41,987 nucleotides of DNA, from assembly GCA_002401885.1 (NCBI GenBank), contig NVUL01000055.1:1-41987 (forward strand), in the 5' to 3' direction. This document shows, one piece after another, positions 18,180-26,558 of the stretch (its first letter is position 1; each line of letters begins with the position of its first letter). This stretch comes from SAR86 cluster bacterium. Lineage in GTDB: Bacteria; Pseudomonadota; Gammaproteobacteria; Pseudomonadales; Pseudohongiellaceae. The notes under the pieces are model-generated. The model did no database searches, had not been told where the DNA came from, and worked only from the letters and a program-made list of their open reading frames with translations. A program made the translations under genes and the position numbers.

Positions 18180-19208
18180 TCATTCAGAAAAAAGAGCATC
18201 GACGTAATCTTTTGCCTTGAACGGCCTTAGGTCATCTATTTTTTCACCTACACCGATGAAGCGAATGGGCAGGGAGAGCTTTTTGGCAAGTGCGAACACC
18301 ACACCACCCTTCGCTGTTCCATCTAGCTTCGTAAGAGCAATACCACTTAGGGTTGTAGTTCTATTAAAACTCTCGGCTTGGTTGAGTGCGTTCTGGCCGG
18401 TAGTTGCATCGAGTACCAATAAGACTTCGTCTGGCAGACGCTCGTCCTGCTTCTTCAATACTCGAACGATTTTCTCTAGCTCGTTCATGAGATTGTCTTT
18501 CGTGTGCAAGCGCCCAGCAGTGTCTGCGATTAACACATCGACATTCTTCGCCTTCGCAGATTGATAGGCATCGAAAATCACTGAGGCACTATCGGCACCG
18601 GTAGCCTGCGCTACCACGGGAACTGAGTTTCTCTCGCCCCATACTTGCAATTGCTCCACTGCGGCGGCTCTAAAAGTATCGCCAGCGGCCAGCATGACAT
18701 TCAATCCCTGCGACTGATAAAGTTTCGCGAGCTTACCAATCGAGGTTGTCTTGCCAACACCATTTACCCCTACCATCAATATGACAAAAGGCTTGGACTT
18801 GGATTGTACGATGAGGGGTACATCGACCGGCTCTAGAATATCGGTGAGCTCTTGCCGAAGTGCCGTCATGAACTGTTTCGGGTCGGCTAACTGCTTTCGC
18901 CCGAGCTGCTTTTTAAGGTTGTCGATAATTTGATCGGTTGCATCGATGCCAACATCTGCAGTGAGTAGCTGCGTTTCTATTTCTTCCAGCAGATTGAGGT
19001 CGATAGTCTTCTCGCCGAGAACAATTTCGGCCAGTCCATCGCTAAGTTTGCTGCGCGTGCGGCTTAAGCCATTCTTCAGGCGCGCAAATATTCCGGCCTC
19101 ATCCTGATTGGCTGTGCCGTCAACGGAAGCAGACTCATTGGGTTCGCCTTCTAAGGCTTCGTTGGACTTCGCGTCTTCAGGTTTCTTTTTCTTGCCTAGG
19201 CCAAACAT
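18180..19208 (-). CDS. ftsY: Signal recognition particle receptor FtsY
   Basis: FtsY is the membrane-associated GTPase that receives SRP-ribosome complexes for co-translational membrane insertion. From the ATG at 19208 the product is 342 residues, MFGLGKKKKPED and so on. A TTG at 19223 would add five residues but is less likely. The acidic A-domain is short (about 45 residues), followed by the N-domain and the G-domain motifs GVNGVGKTT, DTAGRLH, TKLDGTAKGG and FIGVGEKIDDLRPF. It heads the ftsYEX operon and is divergent from rsmD, as in E. coli. Confidence 0.96.
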   Translation of the reverse strand: MFGLGKKKKPEDAKSNEALEGEPNESASVDGTANQDEAGIFARLKNGLSRTRSKLSDGLAEIVLGEKTIDLNLLEEIETQLLTADVGIDATDQIIDNLKKQLGRKQLADPKQFMTALRQELTDILEPVDVPLIVQSKSKPFVILMVGVNGVGKTTSIGKLAKLYQSQGLNVMLAAGDTFRAAAVEQLQVWGERNSVPVVAQATGADSASVIFDAYQSAKAKNVDVLIADTAGRLHTKDNLMNELEKIVRVLKKQDERLPDEVLLVLDATTGQNALNQAESFNRTTTLSGIALTKLDGTAKGGVVFALAKKLSLPIRFIGVGEKIDDLRPFKAKDYVDALFSE

Positions 19209-19308
19209 GATAAGAACACTCAAATGGGTACGACTACAGGGCAGCTATGCTACCACAGCTGTGCGCTCCATCTAATAGAGTGCCGGTGAACAATTCAATG
19301 GCCACTCT

Positions 19309-19394
19309 GGCTTTTGGACTGTCCCGAGATCAAGGCGTTTCCTTGTCGGGCCTGTCGAAAGAAACAACAAAGAGATCGGGACAGTCCAAAGGCC
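19309..19394. repeat. 86-bp inverted-repeat element between ftsY and rsmD
   Basis: Arms of 23 bases (19309-19331 and 19372-19394) match as inverted repeats at 20 of 23 positions, including a perfect 15-bp core TTTGGACTGTCCCGA. They enclose a 40-base spacer. There is no reading frame inside, so it resembles a REP- or MITE-like non-autonomous element rather than a gene. The remainder of the 405-base gap 19209-19613 shows no gene; it must contain the promoters of ftsY and rsmD, but I could not place them. Confidence 0.6.
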
Positions 19395-19613
19395 TCAAAA
19401 GGCATGTCTTGAAGCATTTATCCGCTCAAAGCAGCCTTTGTTAAGGACTAAGGTCATAAACGGCGAGAAGCGCCTCGCAGCTGAAAGTTTCAGACTCGCA
19501 ATCAGTGGGTTGTTCCGAGGCATCCCAATGTGTCTTCGATGAGGGCTGAGATGATAGGCTTACGCTTTGGCTTCGCAGCTCATAAGTATTAGTGTCCGAA
19601 AGAACGTAAAACT

Positions 19614-20207
19614 ATGCCGCAATCTACCAATCAAACAGACAACAGCGTTCGCATCATAGCGGGTGAGTATAGAAGTAGAAAACTAGAATTTCCGAGCTTG
19701 GAGGGATTGCGGCCCACTGCAGATAGGATTCGAGAGACGCTCTTCAATTGGCTGCAGGGCAGTATTGCAGGAGAAACTTGTCTAGATTTGTTTGCAGGAA
19801 GTGGAGCGCTCGGTTTCGAAGCTCTTTCAAGAGGCGCAAGCCAGGTTGATTTTATCGAGCAGAACACATCGGCCGTAAACTCGATCCGAGCTAATATCAA
19901 GCGATTAGACGCCAAACAGGGCAACGTGTATTGTTCCGATGCGTTCGCGTGGTTAGACAGATATGCGCAAGACTCAAAGCAATATGGCTTGGTATTTCTA
20001 GATCCTCCATTCGGAGGCGAGATGCTCGCTCGCGCTATAGTAAAACTCGATAGTGTAAATTTGTTAAGAGACGGCGGGCTTGTGTATATAGAAAAAGAGA
20101 AGCAATCGATCGGTGATGACTTGCCTAGCAATTGGGTAGAAGTAAAAAGCAAGAAAGCCGGATCAGTTCAATTCGGCTTGTACAATATTTTAAGAAGCAG
20201 CGAATAA
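19614..20207 (+). CDS. rsmD: 16S rRNA (guanine966-N2)-methyltransferase
   Basis: RsmD methylates G966 of 16S rRNA in the 30S subunit. The 197-residue protein has RIIAGEYRSRKLEFP at the start, the RPTADRIRETLFNWL block, SAM motif LDLFAGSGALGFEALSRGA and the catalytic motif FLDPPFG of N2-guanine/N6-adenine methyltransferases. The position divergent from ftsY is conserved. The ATG has no strong ribosome site. The next gene begins two bases after its stop codon. Confidence 0.94.
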   Translation: MPQSTNQTDNSVRIIAGEYRSRKLEFPSLEGLRPTADRIRETLFNWLQGSIAGETCLDLFAGSGALGFEALSRGASQVDFIEQNTSAVNSIRANIKRLDAKQGNVYCSDAFAWLDRYAQDSKQYGLVFLDPPFGGEMLARAIVKLDSVNLLRDGGLVYIEKEKQSIGDDLPSNWVEVKSKKAGSVQFGLYNILRSSE

Positions 20208-20209
20208 AA

Positions 20210-21196
20210 ATGTCAACTGGCACTAGTGAAAACGAATTCATTCCCACTTGGTGGTTGCCGGAAGGTCATAGTCAAACCCTGTGGAGAAAATTCTCCCCTG
20301 CAAAACAGGTTGTGCATAGGCGACAACGAATCGAGCTTGACGATAGCGACTATATCGATCTCGATTGGACGACTCTCGATCCCAATGAATCCAATGACAA
20401 GACGATCGTGTTCTTTCTCCATGGCTTGTGCGGATGTTCGAAGTCTTCTTACATTTTAGCCATGCAGTCCTTGTTGAATGATCAGGGTATCTCTTCCGTC
20501 GCAATGAACTTTCGTGGCTGTAGCGGAGAAATGAATAGGCTCGCCCGAGCATACCATTCAGGAGTCTCAGAAGACGTCAACGAAGTGTTTAGCAAGCTGG
20601 TGACCGAATATCCTCAGCACAATTTTGTGTTTGTAGGCTACTCGCTGGGTGCGAATGTACTCTTAAAATGGCTAGGCGAGATTAATTCTCACTCCAGCAT
20701 TCGTAAAGCGGTGGCTGTGTCGACTCCCTTCGCCTTGGAATATTGCTCGCAAGCCATGCTGCAAGGTGTGAGTCGAATATACGGCCAATACTTTGTGCGC
20801 CGCCTGGTGAAAGACTTTCAGAACAAGCAGCAACATCTGCAGTCGTCTAATCCAGAGCAGGCAGAACTCATTGCACGCTTAGGTGATACGCGCAGCATCT
20901 CATCCATATGGGAGTTCGATGACCAGATAACCGCCCCCCTTCATGGATTTGAAGGAGCAGAAGACTATTACCGAAGATGCAGCAGCACTGTCTTTCTTAG
21001 TTCAATAGCAGTCGACACATTGCTGATTCAGAGCAAGAACGATCCCATGATTCCTCCCAAATCGATCCCGGATAGAGAGATGCTCTCGCCGTCGGTGCAG
21101 ATGCAGCTAACTGAGAAGGGAGGGCATGTGGGCTTCGTTTCCTCAAATCCTGATAATTGGCTAGAACAGAGAATATTGAATTTCATGCAGGTGTGA
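20210..21196 (+). CDS. YheT-like alpha/beta hydrolase
   Basis: A 328-residue cytoplasmic hydrolase of the YheT/ABHD1-3 type. The N-terminus FIPTWWLPEGHSQTLWRKFS is typical of this family. The alpha/beta fold shows the oxyanion region FLHGLCGCSKSSY, the nucleophile elbow GYSLGAN (Ser), the acid in SKNDPMIPP and the His in GGHVGF. The substrate is unknown; eukaryotic relatives act on lipids. The ATG at 20210 follows the rsmD stop directly; a longer form would overlap rsmD and has no family support. Confidence 0.87.
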   Translation: MSTGTSENEFIPTWWLPEGHSQTLWRKFSPAKQVVHRRQRIELDDSDYIDLDWTTLDPNESNDKTIVFFLHGLCGCSKSSYILAMQSLLNDQGISSVAMNFRGCSGEMNRLARAYHSGVSEDVNEVFSKLVTEYPQHNFVFVGYSLGANVLLKWLGEINSHSSIRKAVAVSTPFALEYCSQAMLQGVSRIYGQYFVRRLVKDFQNKQQHLQSSNPEQAELIARLGDTRSISSIWEFDDQITAPLHGFEGAEDYYRRCSSTVFLSSIAVDTLLIQSKNDPMIPPKSIPDREMLSPSVQMQLTEKGGHVGFVSSNPDNWLEQRILNFMQV

Positions 21197-21266
21197 GTGA
21201 TCATAGGCGCGAACACTAGTTTAGAGCCAAGGTCTTAGTGCCGGCCCCAATAAAAATGAGAATGTT

Positions 21267-21743
21267 ATGAAAATTGCTGTCTACCCGGGAACGTTTAATC
21301 CAATCACTAACGGCCATACAGATTTGGTGCAGCGGGCAGCAGGCCTGTTTGACAGGATTATTGTGGCGGTAGTCGGTCAGAATCAGCAGAAGTCCAATGC
21401 CCTGCCGCTAGAGCAACGGATGGAACTTACAAATAAGGTTTTAGGCCATTTAGAGAATGTTGAAGTTAGGTCCTTCGACAATCTGCTTACGCAGTTTGTT
21501 AAGGAATGTGACGCCAAGATTATCCTGCGTGGGCTGCGCACCGTTGCGGATTTCGAGTATGAGTTTCAGCTAGTTGGCATGAATCGCGTTTTGGAGCCGA
21601 GTATAGAAACGGTGTTTCTCGCACCTGCAGAACATCTTTCCTACATCTCATCTACGCTGGTGCGCGAGATCGCAGCCTATGGTGGCGATATCTCTAAGTT
21701 CGTCGACCCGGTGGTGGCTGAAGCCATGGCAAATCAGCAATAG
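21267..21743 (+). CDS. coaD: Phosphopantetheine adenylyltransferase
   Basis: CoaD transfers AMP from ATP to 4'-phosphopantetheine, the penultimate step of coenzyme A synthesis. The 158 residues match the family. The nucleotidyltransferase motif [11 protein letters not shown] is at the N-terminus, [16 protein letters not shown] is in the middle and the [10 protein letters not shown] motif near the end. It converges on mutM, its usual neighbour, with 37 bases between the stop codons. Confidence 0.97.
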   Translation: MKIAVYPGTFNPITNGHTDLVQRAAGLFDRIIVAVVGQNQQKSNALPLEQRMELTNKVLGHLENVEVRSFDNLLTQFVKECDAKIILRGLRTVADFEYEFQLVGMNRVLEPSIETVFLAPAEHLSYISSTLVREIAAYGGDISKFVDPVVAEAMANQQ

Positions 21744-21780
21744 ACACAGCATCGCCCTCGAATTAGTCAGGGCATCCCCA

Positions 21781-22596
21781 TTACTTTTGGCATTGGCAGC
21801 AGTACACCGTGCTACGTTGTCCCTGGCGACTCTCTTTCAAAGTACTTTTACACACATGGCAGGGTTCACCCTTGCGACCATAGACGTGAAGTGACTGTGC
21901 AAAATACCCAGGCTCACCGTTGCTGTCCGTGAAGTCTCTGAGCGTAGTACCACCCACATCGATCGCTCGCTGTAAAACTTGCTGAATACACGCCACCAGT
22001 TTCACATAGCGCGGCTTTGAAATTTTTCCTGCGCTGCGCTTTGGATTGATGCCAGCAAGAAAGAGCGATTCATTCGCGTAGATATTTCCTACACCAACAA
22101 CGACTTTACTATCCATGATGAAAGTCTTAACCGTAACGTTCCGGGTACGGCTCTTCTTGAATAAATAGTCGGGGTGAAAATTGTCACTCAAAGGCTCGGG
22201 ACCGAGAGAGGCCAATAGAGGGTGTGATTCGATGAACTCCGTAACCCACAACATGCAACCGAAACGTCGCGGATCTGTGTAGCGCAGCACCTTGTTGTTC
22301 GTAAGCACGATATCGACATGATCGTGCTTCGCCGCCGGTCGATTTGTATCGACGATTCTGAGGCTACCTGACATTCCAAGGTGAATGAGCAAGGTTCCTT
22401 TCTTGGTTGCGAGCAGCAAGTATTTCCCGCGCCTAGAAACTGATTTAAAGGTTTCCCCCGGTAGATCTTGGCTAAGCGCCGGAGTAATTGGCCAACGTAA
22501 AGTCTTGCGGCGGAGTATGACTTTGCTGACCTTCTTATCCTCGATGTGTGGCTCGATGCCGCGACGGGTTGTCTCTACTTCAGGTAATTCCGGCAA
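21781..22596 (-). CDS. mutM: Formamidopyrimidine-DNA glycosylase
   Basis: MutM removes 8-oxoguanine and formamidopyrimidines from DNA and nicks the abasic site. The 271-residue protein begins MPELPEVETTRRGIEPH, with the catalytic Pro2 and Glu3. It has the helix-two-turn-helix region VVGVGNIYANESLFLAGI and a C-terminal four-cysteine zinc finger (CHVCKSTL, then CCQCQK). The conserved Arg of the finger is present in the GQRSTVYC loop. It converges on coaD and diverges from the hydantoinase gene by 79 bases. Confidence 0.96.
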   Translation of the reverse strand: MPELPEVETTRRGIEPHIEDKKVSKVILRRKTLRWPITPALSQDLPGETFKSVSRRGKYLLLATKKGTLLIHLGMSGSLRIVDTNRPAAKHDHVDIVLTNNKVLRYTDPRRFGCMLWVTEFIESHPLLASLGPEPLSDNFHPDYLFKKSRTRNVTVKTFIMDSKVVVGVGNIYANESLFLAGINPKRSAGKISKPRYVKLVACIQQVLQRAIDVGGTTLRDFTDSNGEPGYFAQSLHVYGRKGEPCHVCKSTLKESRQGQRSTVYCCQCQK

Positions 22597-22642
22597 TTCG
22601 CACCTCGATTGTATGATTGCTAGCAGCTTGCGCAGACTGCTT

Positions 22643-22648
22643 TATAAT
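22643..22648 (+). promoter_or_regulatory. Possible -10 box before the hydantoinase-type gene
   Basis: A perfect TATAAT lies 28 bases upstream of the ATG at 22676, in the short divergent gap from mutM. No good -35 hexamer is found at 16-18 bases. An AAGGA ribosome site at 22664-22668 supports the start codon. Confidence 0.3.
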
Positions 22649-22675
22649 CTTTCCCTTAGTTGAAAGGAAGCAGTC

Positions 22676-24682
22676 ATGAGTTCGCAGCAGCAAATGCTAT
22701 TAGGGATCGATGCGGGTGGAACGTTTACGGATTTCGTCCTAGTGCGACTTGAGCCGACCGTCAGCGTCAGTGTTCATAAAACCTTATCTACTCCTGACGC
22801 ACCCGAGCGGGCAATTCTGAATGGCATAAAGGCAATGGGCCTGGAGTCTCATCTTAATGATGGTAGCTTGCAGCTCATCCACGGAAGTACTGTTGCGACC
22901 AACGCCGTTCTAGAAGGCAAGCTGGCGCGGACTGCCTTCATTACCAATCATGGCTTCGCGGACATGTTACAACTCGCACGGCAGACACGCCCCGAGCTCT
23001 ATGCATTAGAGACGCCTGCAGTGCCGCCTCCGGTTCCACCTGAACTGTGCCTTGAGACGGGTGGCAGAGTCGCTGCGGACGGCACTGTGGTCTTGCCTCT
23101 TACGCAAATTGAGCTCGATGAGCTGCTTGCCAAAATTGAAGCCCTTGCACCCGATGCCATTGCTATCAATTTGCTCTTCTCGTTTCTCGACGATAGCTTT
23201 GAGCGCAGAATTGAATCCGCGATTAAGGCGCAATCTGGCGAGTGCTTCGTAAGCCGCTCCTCCACTGTATTGCCCGAATACAAAGAGTATGAGCGTGGCA
23301 TAGCAACCTGGCTCAATGCCGCATTGGGTCCGGTTATTAGTGGATATCTCGGCGTGCTGCAGCACGAGCTAGGCAGCACCTCGCTACAGGTCATGCAGTC
23401 GAGTGGTGAGACTATGTCTGCGAGCATGGCCGCGCAATCGGCGGTAAATCTTTTGCTGTCTGGTCCTGCGGGCGGACTTACTGCTATCGCCTATCTCGCT
23501 CAGCAAGTTGGCAAGTCGAAATTTCTTAGCTTCGACATGGGAGGCACTTCTACGGACGTTGCCCTGTTGGACGGTAAGATACGCACGAGCAGCGAATCCT
23601 CAATTTCGAATTATCCGATTGCTGTGCCCATGGTTGATATGGAGACAATCGGAGCGGGAGGCGGCTCGATAGCCTATGTCGATACCGGGGGAATGCTTCA
23701 GGTTGGTCCGCGCTCAGCGGGTGCAGACCCCGGGCCCGCTTGTTACGACTGCGGTGGCCTTGATGCCACAGTCAGTGACGCGAACTTGGTACTTGGTCGG
23801 CTGCAATCTGATTCCGCACTCGCCGGTGATCTGCACCTCAGCCTCGAGAGAGCTGAAGCAAGCATAGAGCCGCTCGCGCGGAGAATCGGCCTATCGGTAG
23901 AAGAAACAGCGCTTGGCATTATTGATATAGCCAATGAGCACATGGCGAAGGCGATAAGGCTTATCTCTGTGAATAAGGGCCACGACCCGAAAGATTTCAT
24001 ACTTGCGAGTTTTGGTGGTGCCGGTGGTTTACATGTGTGCGCACTCGCCGATGCGATGGCTATGAAGAATGCGTTAGTGCCAATACATGGAGGCGTTCTT
24101 TCCGCGCTCGGCATGGTGGTAGCGGATCAAGGAAGACAGTTTTCCAAGACGCTGAGTCTTGATGCGCAGCAGATTGATGAGAAATCCCTGGAAGAGCAAT
24201 TTGTCCAATTGGAACAAGTTGGCATGGAGCAATTGGCTCTGGAAGGTCTGCATGCCTCGGTGCTGGTTTCTAAACGCAGCGCGGACCTCAGATATAAGGG
24301 ACAGTCTTACACGCTGAATATCGATTGGCATGCCCTAGCCGGAGCGCTCGATGTTTTTGAGCAACTTCACCGGCAGCGCTACGGTTACAGTCACGATGCC
24401 CCAATTGAGCTGTTGACGATCCGCATTAATCTAGCGACTGAAAAAACGCCATTCGCTTTGCCACAACTTATTCCTGAGTCGCACTGCAATAATATTCGAC
24501 ACTGCAAGGTCTATGGAGAGGCTGAGCAGGCAAAGCTATTGGCACGTGCGGATTTGTATCCGGGCGAATCGATAGAGGGCCCTGCAATTATTACGGAATA
24601 TTCAGCGACGACGTTCGTGGCCACCAATTGGTCGGTAGCCGTCGATGGTTTTGGTAATCTAGAATTGCAGAAGCAAAGTTGA
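22676..24682 (+). CDS. Hydantoinase A / 5-oxoprolinase family protein
   Basis: A 668-residue HyuA-family protein. These enzymes use ATP to open cyclic amides such as hydantoins or 5-oxoproline, or act in ketone carboxylation. The actin-like nucleotide motif LLGIDAGGTFTDFVLV is at the N-terminus, HGSTVATNAVLEGK follows, and the central domain has SGPAGG, FDMGGTSTDV and IGAGGGSIAYVD with PGPACY. The C-terminal domain (from about residue 500) includes ADLRYKGQSYTL. The usual partner, a HyuB-type subunit, is not adjacent, and the substrate cannot be read from the sequence. The Asp and Gly motifs look intact. Confidence 0.88.
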   Translation: MSSQQQMLLGIDAGGTFTDFVLVRLEPTVSVSVHKTLSTPDAPERAILNGIKAMGLESHLNDGSLQLIHGSTVATNAVLEGKLARTAFITNHGFADMLQLARQTRPELYALETPAVPPPVPPELCLETGGRVAADGTVVLPLTQIELDELLAKIEALAPDAIAINLLFSFLDDSFERRIESAIKAQSGECFVSRSSTVLPEYKEYERGIATWLNAALGPVISGYLGVLQHELGSTSLQVMQSSGETMSASMAAQSAVNLLLSGPAGGLTAIAYLAQQVGKSKFLSFDMGGTSTDVALLDGKIRTSSESSISNYPIAVPMVDMETIGAGGGSIAYVDTGGMLQVGPRSAGADPGPACYDCGGLDATVSDANLVLGRLQSDSALAGDLHLSLERAEASIEPLARRIGLSVEETALGIIDIANEHMAKAIRLISVNKGHDPKDFILASFGGAGGLHVCALADAMAMKNALVPIHGGVLSALGMVVADQGRQFSKTLSLDAQQIDEKSLEEQFVQLEQVGMEQLALEGLHASVLVSKRSADLRYKGQSYTLNIDWHALAGALDVFEQLHRQRYGYSHDAPIELLTIRINLATEKTPFALPQLIPESHCNNIRHCKVYGEAEQAKLLARADLYPGESIEGPAIITEYSATTFVATNWSVAVDGFGNLELQKQS

Positions 24683-24820
24683 CGACACAGCTGGCTTTGC
24701 GGCCCTAGCTTAAGCCGCGTTGCATAGCCTGCGGATAGCGCCTAAGTACTTCCGAGATGAACTGGTTTGCTCTCCGAAGTCGTATATAGGTAGATATGGT
24801 CCATTATTGCGTAGCAGTTA

Positions 24821-24850
24821 TTTACAGGCCAAATTCTCAGGTGATATAAC
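24821..24850 (+). promoter_or_regulatory. Strong sigma70-like promoter for the envelope cluster
   Basis: TTTACA (24821-24826) is separated by 18 bases from TATAAC (24845-24850), each five of six to consensus, with TGA just before the -10 as an extended -10 element. It lies 93 bases before the first gene of the cluster. No other gene is convincing in the 260-base gap 24683-24942. Confidence 0.55.
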
Positions 24851-24942
24851 TGAACAGCTCGCAGGATCCATTCTAAGCTTTATTCCCAACGCCCCGGTGA
24901 ACGCATCGGCGATGGACAGGAACAAGGCAATACAGGCAGTAA

Positions 24943-26325
24943 ATGAGACTACGCTTTCTTGGGCACACTTACTTGGTATCAGGCTTGGCATCGGGCTTAA
25001 TCGCCGTCCTAGCTGGATTTTCGGTGTCTGCACAGGAAGCGGCGGAGTCTGATGAGAGCGTTCGCTCGCGATCGCCACTTTTGTATATCGACTTGCCGGT
25101 CCTCGTAGTGGAGGGCGTGGATCCAATAATGCCCCTAAGAGCCCCGCCCATCGACCCAGAGACCGACCCGGCCTTCGGCCAGCGCTCGGATAGTATTCGG
25201 CAATACAACAGCACTGTGACAGATATAGAGCTGGATGGAGGCGCTTGGGATGGTGGTCTTGTAGAGGAACTTGCCTCTATGGGACGTTTGCAACAACAGC
25301 AGGGCAATCATGCCGCTGCAATTGAGACGCTGGATAGAGCGATCCATGTAAATAGAATCAATTCCGGCCTCTATACCCTTGAGCAAATACCTGTAGTCGA
25401 ACAGTTAATACAGAGCCACATGGCTCTGGGCGATTGGGAACAGGCTGATATCTACAATAATTATCTCTTCCATGTGCAGCAGAAAGCGTATGGCGTCGAT
25501 GATCCGCGCCTTATACCAGTGCTGGACAGCTTAGCGACATGGAATATTCAGGCCTTCAAAATTGGCTACGGCAGGTTACAGGGCATTAGGTTGCGACAGG
25601 CTCAGATAATGTTTAACGCAGCGGCACGCATGGTTGGCATACATTTCGGTAAGACCGACGAGCGTTTTGTAAATTATCAGAGGAACATCGCAAATTCTGC
25701 TTATTTGATAGCCAGAAATCCAGAATTGATGATGGAGATCGATAGGCCCGAATATAGAAATATGCAGCAGATGCTTGCACAGCAACTCAATGAGCAACGC
25801 CGAGTGCAGCCTCCAGGTTTTCGAACCGGCGAGCGTGCTCTGATAGAAATTGCCATGTTCTATCAAGAGCAGGGAGACGATGCGTATGCTCTAGCCGAAG
25901 CGACTACTCACTTAGCTGACTGGTATCTGATGTTCGACCGGCGACGAAGCACTCTGGAAAACTATAAGATTGCGTGGGATATGCTTCAGGAACTGGAAAA
26001 CAGTGAAGAATTAACAGAGCGACTGTTTGGCACTGTAGCTTCACTTCCCTCATTCGCGTCAACCATTGCGACACCTGATGCGTTCTATAGGAATGAGGAC
26101 GGCTCCGAGGCGTTGAATTTTGATTATGCCGATCTGACCTTTGATGTAACAGCAAACGGCTTGGTTAGGAATATAGAGACTATCTCAGAAGAAACAGAAG
26201 CGAATCAGGCGCAACTGAGCAAATTGCGCATATCAGTTCGCTCTAGGCGGTTTCGGCCGCTGATCGTTGACGGCGAGCCACAACGCTCTAACGGGAACCA
26301 CTTTAGGTACCGGTATTGGTACTAA
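24943..26325 (+). CDS. Secreted TPR protein with TonB-like C-terminus
   Basis: A 460-residue periplasmic protein. It has a signal peptide (hydrophobic run in residues 10-27, probable cleavage after SVSA near residue 30). TPR-like helical repeats span about 105-340 (for example LASMGRLQQQQGNHAAAIETL and ALAEATTHLADWYL, each shorter than one full repeat). The last 75 residues, with LRISVRSRRFRP and VDGEP then a final RYRYWY, resemble the TonB C-terminal fold. There is no transmembrane TonB anchor and no Pro-rich spacer. It is the first gene of the cluster and is separated from the second by 233 bases, so it may be partly independent. Exact function unknown. Confidence 0.75.
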   Translation: MRLRFLGHTYLVSGLASGLIAVLAGFSVSAQEAAESDESVRSRSPLLYIDLPVLVVEGVDPIMPLRAPPIDPETDPAFGQRSDSIRQYNSTVTDIELDGGAWDGGLVEELASMGRLQQQQGNHAAAIETLDRAIHVNRINSGLYTLEQIPVVEQLIQSHMALGDWEQADIYNNYLFHVQQKAYGVDDPRLIPVLDSLATWNIQAFKIGYGRLQGIRLRQAQIMFNAAARMVGIHFGKTDERFVNYQRNIANSAYLIARNPELMMEIDRPEYRNMQQMLAQQLNEQRRVQPPGFRTGERALIEIAMFYQEQGDDAYALAEATTHLADWYLMFDRRRSTLENYKIAWDMLQELENSEELTERLFGTVASLPSFASTIATPDAFYRNEDGSEALNFDYADLTFDVTANGLVRNIETISEETEANQAQLSKLRISVRSRRFRPLIVDGEPQRSNGNHFRYRYWY

Positions 26326-26444
26326 TTTATTAAGCTAACAGGTAGCATCGAGCCAATAATAGGCAGAGATGAGGGGCTTGCGGCGCGGTCGTTAAGCCTT
26401 GGTTAAGGCGCTTAGGGCTATTAATAACGACTATATTGCCAGCA

Positions 26445-26487
26445 GTGAGATTTTTATAATTGACTAGAAAAGCAGTTTAAATCTCAC
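26445..26487. promoter_or_regulatory. Inverted repeat enclosing a perfect -10 box
   Basis: GTGAGATTT (26445-26453) and AAATCTCAC (26479-26487) are perfect 9-bp inverted arms in the gap before the poly-serine lipoprotein gene. A consensus TATAAT lies between them at 26455-26460. This placement is what a repressor operator around a promoter would look like, though no good -35 was found. AGGAA at 26546-26550 is the ribosome site of the next gene. Confidence 0.4.
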
Positions 26488-26558
26488 AAAAAGCGGCTAA
26501 AAACCATTAAATTTCGAAAACTGGCCAGTGCCGGAATTCGAGAATAGGAATTCACAGT

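Noticed and set aside
24720..25052. 110-codon plus-strand frame before the TPR gene
   Set aside because: It begins with TTG, covers the predicted promoter, overlaps the signal peptide of the next gene in another frame and lacks a domain.
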